From Beijerinckiaceae bacterium (GTDB lineage Bacteria; Pseudomonadota; Alphaproteobacteria; Rhizobiales; Beijerinckiaceae), in the NCBI GenBank assembly GCA_947380915.1, contig CANCSY010000007.1:1-35780 (forward strand): 35,780 nucleotides of DNA. Direction: 5' to 3'. The stretch's first letter is position 1. Each line of letters begins with the position of its first letter. A program made the position numbers and the translations under genes. Positions 32,005 to 35,780 of the stretch are shown here, piece by piece. Under the pieces are notes generated by a model. It saw nothing but the letters and a program-made list of their open reading frames with translations. It was not told the DNA's origin and made no database searches.

Positions 32005-32913
32005 ATGGACATGGTCGGGGATCTTGAGAGCATCGCCCTGTTTACAAGAGTCATCAAGGAGGGGAGCTTCTCCGCAGCCGCCCGTGACGCAGGGGTAAGC
32101 CCCTCGGCGATCAGCAAGCGGATCGCTCGGCTCGAAGCCCAGCTTGGCGTCACTCTATTGCACCGCACCACGCGCAAGATCGCGCTGACCGATGCTGGAC
32201 AACATTTTTACGACTCCTGCGCGCAGGGCCTGCAGCAGATCAAGAGCGCCGAGGAATCGCTCTCAAGATTTCGGGAGACGCCGCATGGCCTGGTGCGCGT
32301 TCGGGCGCCGCAAGCCTTCGGCAGGAAATTCATCACGCCCTTCATTCCCCAATTCCTGGCTGAAAATCCTGATGTCCAACTGGACGTCATATATGGACCG
32401 CTGGTCGGCGACCATATGGACGAAAAGATCGACGTTCTCGTCGCAAGTGCGGACCCCCATGACATCAATCTCCCCATGCGTGTCCTGACGCCCCTTGAGC
32501 GCGTGACCTGCGCCAGTCGGCGTTACCTGGAGCAGTACAAAATGCCGACGCGCTTCTCCGACCTTTCCAACCACCAATGCCTTGTTTTTTCCGGATCCGA
32601 TTCGCCCGAAAGAGAATGGATTCTCCATTCGGACAACGCTGTGCAACGCGTCCGAGTCAATGGCAATTTCAGAACCAACAACGCGGAGGCCATATATGCA
32701 GCCGTCCTGGCTGGGGTCGGCATCGCCCATATGCCGACATTTATCGCCGAGCCCGGGCTTTTGAGCGGGGACCTTGTAGAGATTTTCCGGGACAAGCCGG
32801 GCCGCACCGGCGCCACGATGAATGTCTATCTGCCACACGCCAAGTATCGCCTCCCGAAGGTCGAAGCCTTTGTCGATTTTCTGGTCCGCGCTTGTCGCTC
32901 CCAGCGATTATAG
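32005..32913 (+). CDS. LysR-family transcriptional regulator
   Basis: A 302-residue LysR regulator. The N-terminal winged helix-turn-helix (about residues 5-64) includes SFSAAARDAGVSPSAISKRIARLEAQLGVTLLHRTTRKIALTDAG. The effector-binding domain starts near residue 90 and includes a typical AVLAGVGIAHMP segment. It resembles the CrgA/DmlR subgroup. The ATG at 32005 has GGAG a few bases upstream; an ATG two codons in is possible. It is divergent from the extended TctC receptor and upstream of the flavin monooxygenase, so it could regulate either. A small carboxylic acid is a likely effector. Confidence 0.93.
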   Translation: MDMVGDLESIALFTRVIKEGSFSAAARDAGVSPSAISKRIARLEAQLGVTLLHRTTRKIALTDAGQHFYDSCAQGLQQIKSAEESLSRFRETPHGLVRVRAPQAFGRKFITPFIPQFLAENPDVQLDVIYGPLVGDHMDEKIDVLVASADPHDINLPMRVLTPLERVTCASRRYLEQYKMPTRFSDLSNHQCLVFSGSDSPEREWILHSDNAVQRVRVNGNFRTNNAEAIYAAVLAGVGIAHMPTFIAEPGLLSGDLVEIFRDKPGRTGATMNVYLPHAKYRLPKVEAFVDFLVRACRSQRL

Positions 32914-32990
32914 ATCAAGCGTCACAAATGTTTTGCTGTAATGGAGATTTTGTAAGCCTTCGGGATGACGCATTCTGATCCCGGTGAAAA

Positions 32991-33000
32991 GCTCCGGAGC
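32991..33000. promoter_or_regulatory. Palindrome overlapping a ribosome site
   Basis: GCTCCGGAGC is a 10-bp perfect palindrome that includes the GGAG ribosome site, 6 bases before the ATG at 33007. It could bind a dimeric regulator or affect translation, or be chance. Confidence 0.2.
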
Positions 33001-33006
33001 AGTCCT

Positions 33007-34185
33007 ATGAACCTGGCCATCGAACGTCCGCGCGACACGTCTGTACCGGGCGTTGCCGAATTGCTTGATAGGGCGCGTCAACTTGCCCCGCGCTTGCGAG
33101 AGCGCGCGGGCCAAGCCGAGCAAATGCGCCGGGTGCCTGACGAAACCGTCAATGACTACAAGGCCATGGGCCTGATCAGAGCGACACAGCCAAAGCGATT
33201 TGGTGGATATGAGATTGATTGGGACACCTTATGCGAGGTTAGCCAGATTCTGGCGGCTGGCTGTGGGTCCCAGGCCTGGATCCAGCGGATCATGGCAGAT
33301 CATGCGCAAATGCTTGGGACATTTCCGGTCGAGGCCCAGGACGACGTCTGGCGGTTCAATGAAGATGCGTTGATTTCGGCGTCCTTTGATCCGGTCGGCC
33401 GGGCGGAGCCCGTGCAGGGTGGATTCCTTTTTTCGGGCCGTCACGGCTTTTCCAGCGGCGTGGACCATGCGGATTGGGTGATCTGCGGAGGGTATATCCT
33501 GCGGGACGGCGCCAAAGATGGGCCGCATTTCTTTCTGGTCCCCCGATCTGACATCACGATCGTCGATGACTGGAACATGATGGGCTTATCCGGCACGGGC
33601 TCAAAGACATTCGAAGTCGCCAACGCCTTCATCCCCGAACATCGTGTGCTCGACGGCAAGCTCGCCAATCGGGGCGAGGGGCCGGGCACAAAAGTCAACA
33701 AAGCCCTCGTCTATCGGATTCCCCGCGGGTCTGGAATCACGACTGCCGGTTTCGCGGCCCTGACAGTGGGCATGGCCAAAGGGGTGCTGCAGGAGTGGCT
33801 TGATTATACCCGCGAACGCAAGTCACGGGGCGTATCCATCGCAGATCTGGCGACGACGCAGGAGATAGCCGCGCGGTCCTCGGGCGAAATAGCTGCGGCG
33901 GAAGCCCTTTATCTGTCTTCCTTGAAGCAATCCGTGCGCGGGCTCGAAATGGGTCAGCCCGTTACTCCCTTCGACAAGGCCACATCGAAGCGGAATGTTT
34001 CCCTGGCGGCCCAAATGTGCCTCAAGGCGACGACGCGGCTTTTCAATTCAGCAGGTGGGCGCGCTTTGACCTTGGACGGCCAGTTGCAACGCCAATACAG
34101 AAACCTCCTCGGCGCCGCCTCGCATCATGCTCTGGTTTGGGAAACGGCCGCCGTTGAATATGGCGCTCTCGCCTTGAAGTGTTGA
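33007..34185 (+). CDS. Acyl-CoA dehydrogenase-fold flavin monooxygenase (HsaA/NcnH-like)
   Basis: A 392-residue protein with the acyl-CoA dehydrogenase fold but features of two-component flavin monooxygenases (group D, HsaA/HpaB-related). These include VPDETVNDYKAMGLIRATQPKRFGGYEIDWDT, GCGSQAWIQRIMADHAQMLG, FSGRHGFSSGVDHADWVI and LSGTGSKTFEV. Such enzymes hydroxylate phenols or related aromatics with reduced flavin from a separate reductase, which is not in the window. The catalytic-base glutamate of acyl-CoA dehydrogenases is not evident. It is followed by a TauD/TfdA-type dioxygenase after 248 bases. The ATG at 33007 has GGAG upstream; an ATG at 32965 is in frame. The substrate is unknown. 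Confidence 0.87.
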   Translation: MNLAIERPRDTSVPGVAELLDRARQLAPRLRERAGQAEQMRRVPDETVNDYKAMGLIRATQPKRFGGYEIDWDTLCEVSQILAAGCGSQAWIQRIMADHAQMLGTFPVEAQDDVWRFNEDALISASFDPVGRAEPVQGGFLFSGRHGFSSGVDHADWVICGGYILRDGAKDGPHFFLVPRSDITIVDDWNMMGLSGTGSKTFEVANAFIPEHRVLDGKLANRGEGPGTKVNKALVYRIPRGSGITTAGFAALTVGMAKGVLQEWLDYTRERKSRGVSIADLATTQEIAARSSGEIAAAEALYLSSLKQSVRGLEMGQPVTPFDKATSKRNVSLAAQMCLKATTRLFNSAGGRALTLDGQLQRQYRNLLGAASHHALVWETAAVEYGALALKC

Positions 34186-34339
34186 AGGGACGGGGAACAT
34201 GAACCATATCAGAAAGCGGTAGACAAATTATCGAGTTATGACGCCTTCCGTTTATGTCCCAAAGCTTTGTTCTCAAGGTCTTAGGTTTTCCCATGTCAAG
34301 ACAAGCCGCTTGCCGACGGTCTCAAATTCGGGCAATCTT

Positions 34340-34368
34340 TATAAAAAGAAAACGGCGGTCGATCGACC
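34340..34368 (+). promoter_or_regulatory. TATAAA element followed by a 12-bp palindrome
   Basis: In the 248-base gap before the TauD-like gene, TATAAA (34340-34345) is followed 11 bases later by the perfect palindrome GGTCGATCGACC (34357-34368). A repressor bound there would overlap the start site. No convincing -35 was found. The rest of the gap holds no gene that I can support. Confidence 0.4.
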
Positions 34369-34433
34369 CTAAGCATGGGGCAGGCGACCTTTAGAGAACG
34401 AACATAAACGGATCATCGCCGTGGAGGACATCG

Positions 34434-35504
34434 ATGCCCGCATTCTGCACTTGGAAAACCGCCAAGCGACTTCCGGCGAAGGCATTTGAGCCTGTTACCG
34501 ATCCGGCAGGCTGGGATCCTGATGAGTTGCGCGATGTTGACCGCTGGTCCTATTACCTGACGCCTGAGGATAATCAGGAAATTCTGGACGCTGTCGCGTT
34601 GGTGCGGCGCAATGGCGTTCCGTTGGAGCAGGTCAACAAAGCAAATTTCAAGCTCAACAAACTCGCCAATCTTCTTGAAGATGTGCGCATGGAATTGCGC
34701 AACGGTAGGGGCGTCGTGCGATTGCGCGATTTTCCGCTCGACCATATGACCAAAGAGGAAAGCTTCATCGGTTATCTCGGTCTGTGTGAGCATATCGGGG
34801 CGCTGCAACCCCAGAACAAGCATGGGCACCTTGCCGGTCACGTCAAGAATTTTCGTAATACCTCGACACGCGACGATCCCCGTGGCTACCAGTCCTACAT
34901 AGGCTCCTCGTTCCATGTGGATTCAACGGATTATGTGGGTCTGCTCTGTTTGCATGAAGCCCGCAGCGGGGGTGAAAGCCGGATCGCCAGTTCTGTGACG
35001 ATCTATAACCGATTGCTCGCCGAGCGCCCGGATCTCATCGAGCCTTTAATGGGTGACTTCTACAAGTCGCGCTATGGCGAGCAGGTCGAGGGTGAGAATC
35101 CCTTCTACAAATCTGCCATTTTCTCATTCGTGGATGGCTATTTCAGCGCCCTGGGCTACAGCACCGGGTTCGAAGCTGCGCAAGGCATGCCCGGCGTTCC
35201 ACCCTTCACCCAGGGGCAAATCGAGGCAAAGCCTGTTTATCTTAAACTGGTGGAAGAATGTTCTCTGGATATGCCCTTTCGCAAGGGAGATATCCAATAT
35301 CTGAATAATTACGTCATCATCCATGCGCGCCGCACCTTCTCGGACTGGCCTGAGATTGATCGGCGGCGCCATTTGATCCGCACTTGGCTCAACGATGATG
35401 GCTGCCGCGCCATCCCCGAAGATCGTCTGGAGCGTCGCAATCGCGGATTGCACCTCAAGCATGTTCCTCCCTGCGTGCCGCTTGAAATCAACGAAGCGGT
35501 GTAA
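34434..35504 (+). CDS. TauD/TfdA family Fe(II)/2-oxoglutarate dioxygenase
   Basis: A 356-residue 2-oxoglutarate-dependent dioxygenase. The iron triad is H161-x-D163 (SFHVDSTDY) and H297 (NNYVIIHARR). R312 and R316 (RRHLIRTWL) include the expected 2-oxoglutarate-binding arginine. The N-terminal 90 residues precede the jelly-roll (RGVVRLRDFPLD). Family members hydroxylate taurine, 2,4-D, gamma-butyrobetaine and other acids, often causing release of a side group. GGAGG precedes the ATG at 34434. The TctC gene that follows after 99 bases suggests an imported acid as substrate. Confidence 0.93.
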   Translation: MPAFCTWKTAKRLPAKAFEPVTDPAGWDPDELRDVDRWSYYLTPEDNQEILDAVALVRRNGVPLEQVNKANFKLNKLANLLEDVRMELRNGRGVVRLRDFPLDHMTKEESFIGYLGLCEHIGALQPQNKHGHLAGHVKNFRNTSTRDDPRGYQSYIGSSFHVDSTDYVGLLCLHEARSGGESRIASSVTIYNRLLAERPDLIEPLMGDFYKSRYGEQVEGENPFYKSAIFSFVDGYFSALGYSTGFEAAQGMPGVPPFTQGQIEAKPVYLKLVEECSLDMPFRKGDIQYLNNYVIIHARRTFSDWPEIDRRRHLIRTWLNDDGCRAIPEDRLERRNRGLHLKHVPPCVPLEINEAV

Positions 35505-35603
35505 ACCAAACGCCCGACATACTGCCCTCATGCGAAAAATTCGCCGAGGTCCCAGGACGCATTGTCGCTTCGCCAAAATAAAAAGACATCTTGGGAGGGT
35601 CAT

Positions 35604-35780
35604 ATGCAGCAGACAATCAAGGCTGTCGTCTCGCGGGCGATTCTGTTTCTTGGGACCTTGTCGGTCGGGGTCTCAAGCGGCTTCGCCCAGAATTCGGTTG
35701 AAAGTTTTTATAAGGGTAAGCAAATCATTCTGCAGACAGGGTCTTCGCCTGGAGACGGATATGACCTTTATGGCCGCCTG
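35604..35780 (+). CDS. TTT-family solute receptor (TctC-like), 3' truncated
   Basis: The first 59 codons of a sixth TctC-like receptor; the rest lies beyond the window. A signal peptide of about 28 residues ends at GFAQN. It is followed by SFYKGKQIILQTGSSPGDGYDLYGRL, which places it in the FYKGK branch, with ligand loop SSPGDGYD. GGGAGGG precedes the ATG. It lies 99 bases after the TauD/TfdA-type gene on the same strand and is probably its partner receptor. Confidence 0.88.
   Translation, partial: MQQTIKAVVSRAILFLGTLSVGVSSGFAQNSVESFYKGKQIILQTGSSPGDGYDLYGRL

Noticed and set aside
1..35780. Mobile elements, CRISPR arrays, toxin-antitoxin or phage-defence genes
   Set aside because: No transposase, integrase, regular repeat-spacer array or defence-type domain was seen on either strand.

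Overview
The window is GC-rich, densely coded chromosomal DNA with strong G/C third positions. It is probably from an alphaproteobacterium of the Hyphomicrobiales/Rhodospirillales type. That placement rests on a HWE-type sensor kinase with a stand-alone receiver, a SlyX with the PPPPHY tail, CoxG/CoxL-type molybdo-flavoprotein genes, and a large excess of tripartite tricarboxylate transporter (TTT) receptors. No tRNA, rRNA, insertion sequence, phage gene or CRISPR array was seen.

Layout. (1) 1-4695, mostly + strand: a LemA/M48 protease pair (LemA cut by the window start), a Rieske oxygenase with its own TctC receptor, slyX (-), and a YaiI/DUF188 gene. (2) 4710-7742, - strand: a receiver protein and PAS/LOV-like HWE kinase (overlapping genes), a SAM methyltransferase, and a ModA-like binding protein without a signal peptide. 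(3) 7950-18619, + strand, ten genes with short or overlapping junctions: a three-subunit molybdenum hydroxylase, alpha/beta hydrolase, UbiD-family decarboxylase, CoxG-like protein, TctC receptor, DUF35 protein, SCP2-type thiolase and class III CoA-transferase. (4) 18680-26947, + strand: an NMT1-type binding protein, a complete TTT system in the order tctA-tctB-tctC, a rho-independent terminator, an enolase-superfamily dehydratase/racemase, an iron-type binding protein and an MFS transporter. (5) 27002-31816: a Nu-class-like GST (-), a NahE/PhdJ-like hydratase-aldolase with a TctC receptor (+), a VOC protein (-), and a TctC receptor with an unusual C-terminal extension (-). (6) 32005-35780, + strand: a LysR regulator, an acyl-CoA-dehydrogenase-fold flavin monooxygenase, a TauD/TfdA-type dioxygenase, and the start of another TctC receptor.

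How it may work together. The theme is uptake and catabolism of organic, probably aromatic or heteroaromatic, acids. Several catabolic units carry their own TTT receptor (six in all), yet only one set of TTT membrane genes is present. The receptors may therefore be satellites that share one channel. The central ten-gene unit contains families able to activate an acid as a CoA ester, decarboxylate it, hydroxylate it with water, open a lactone and cleave a beta-ketoacyl-CoA. This combination recalls the furoate/furandicarboxylate (Hmf) pathway, but its substrate cannot be read from the sequence. Two GATCG-containing dyads between this unit and the divergent ModA-like gene are the best operator candidates in the window.
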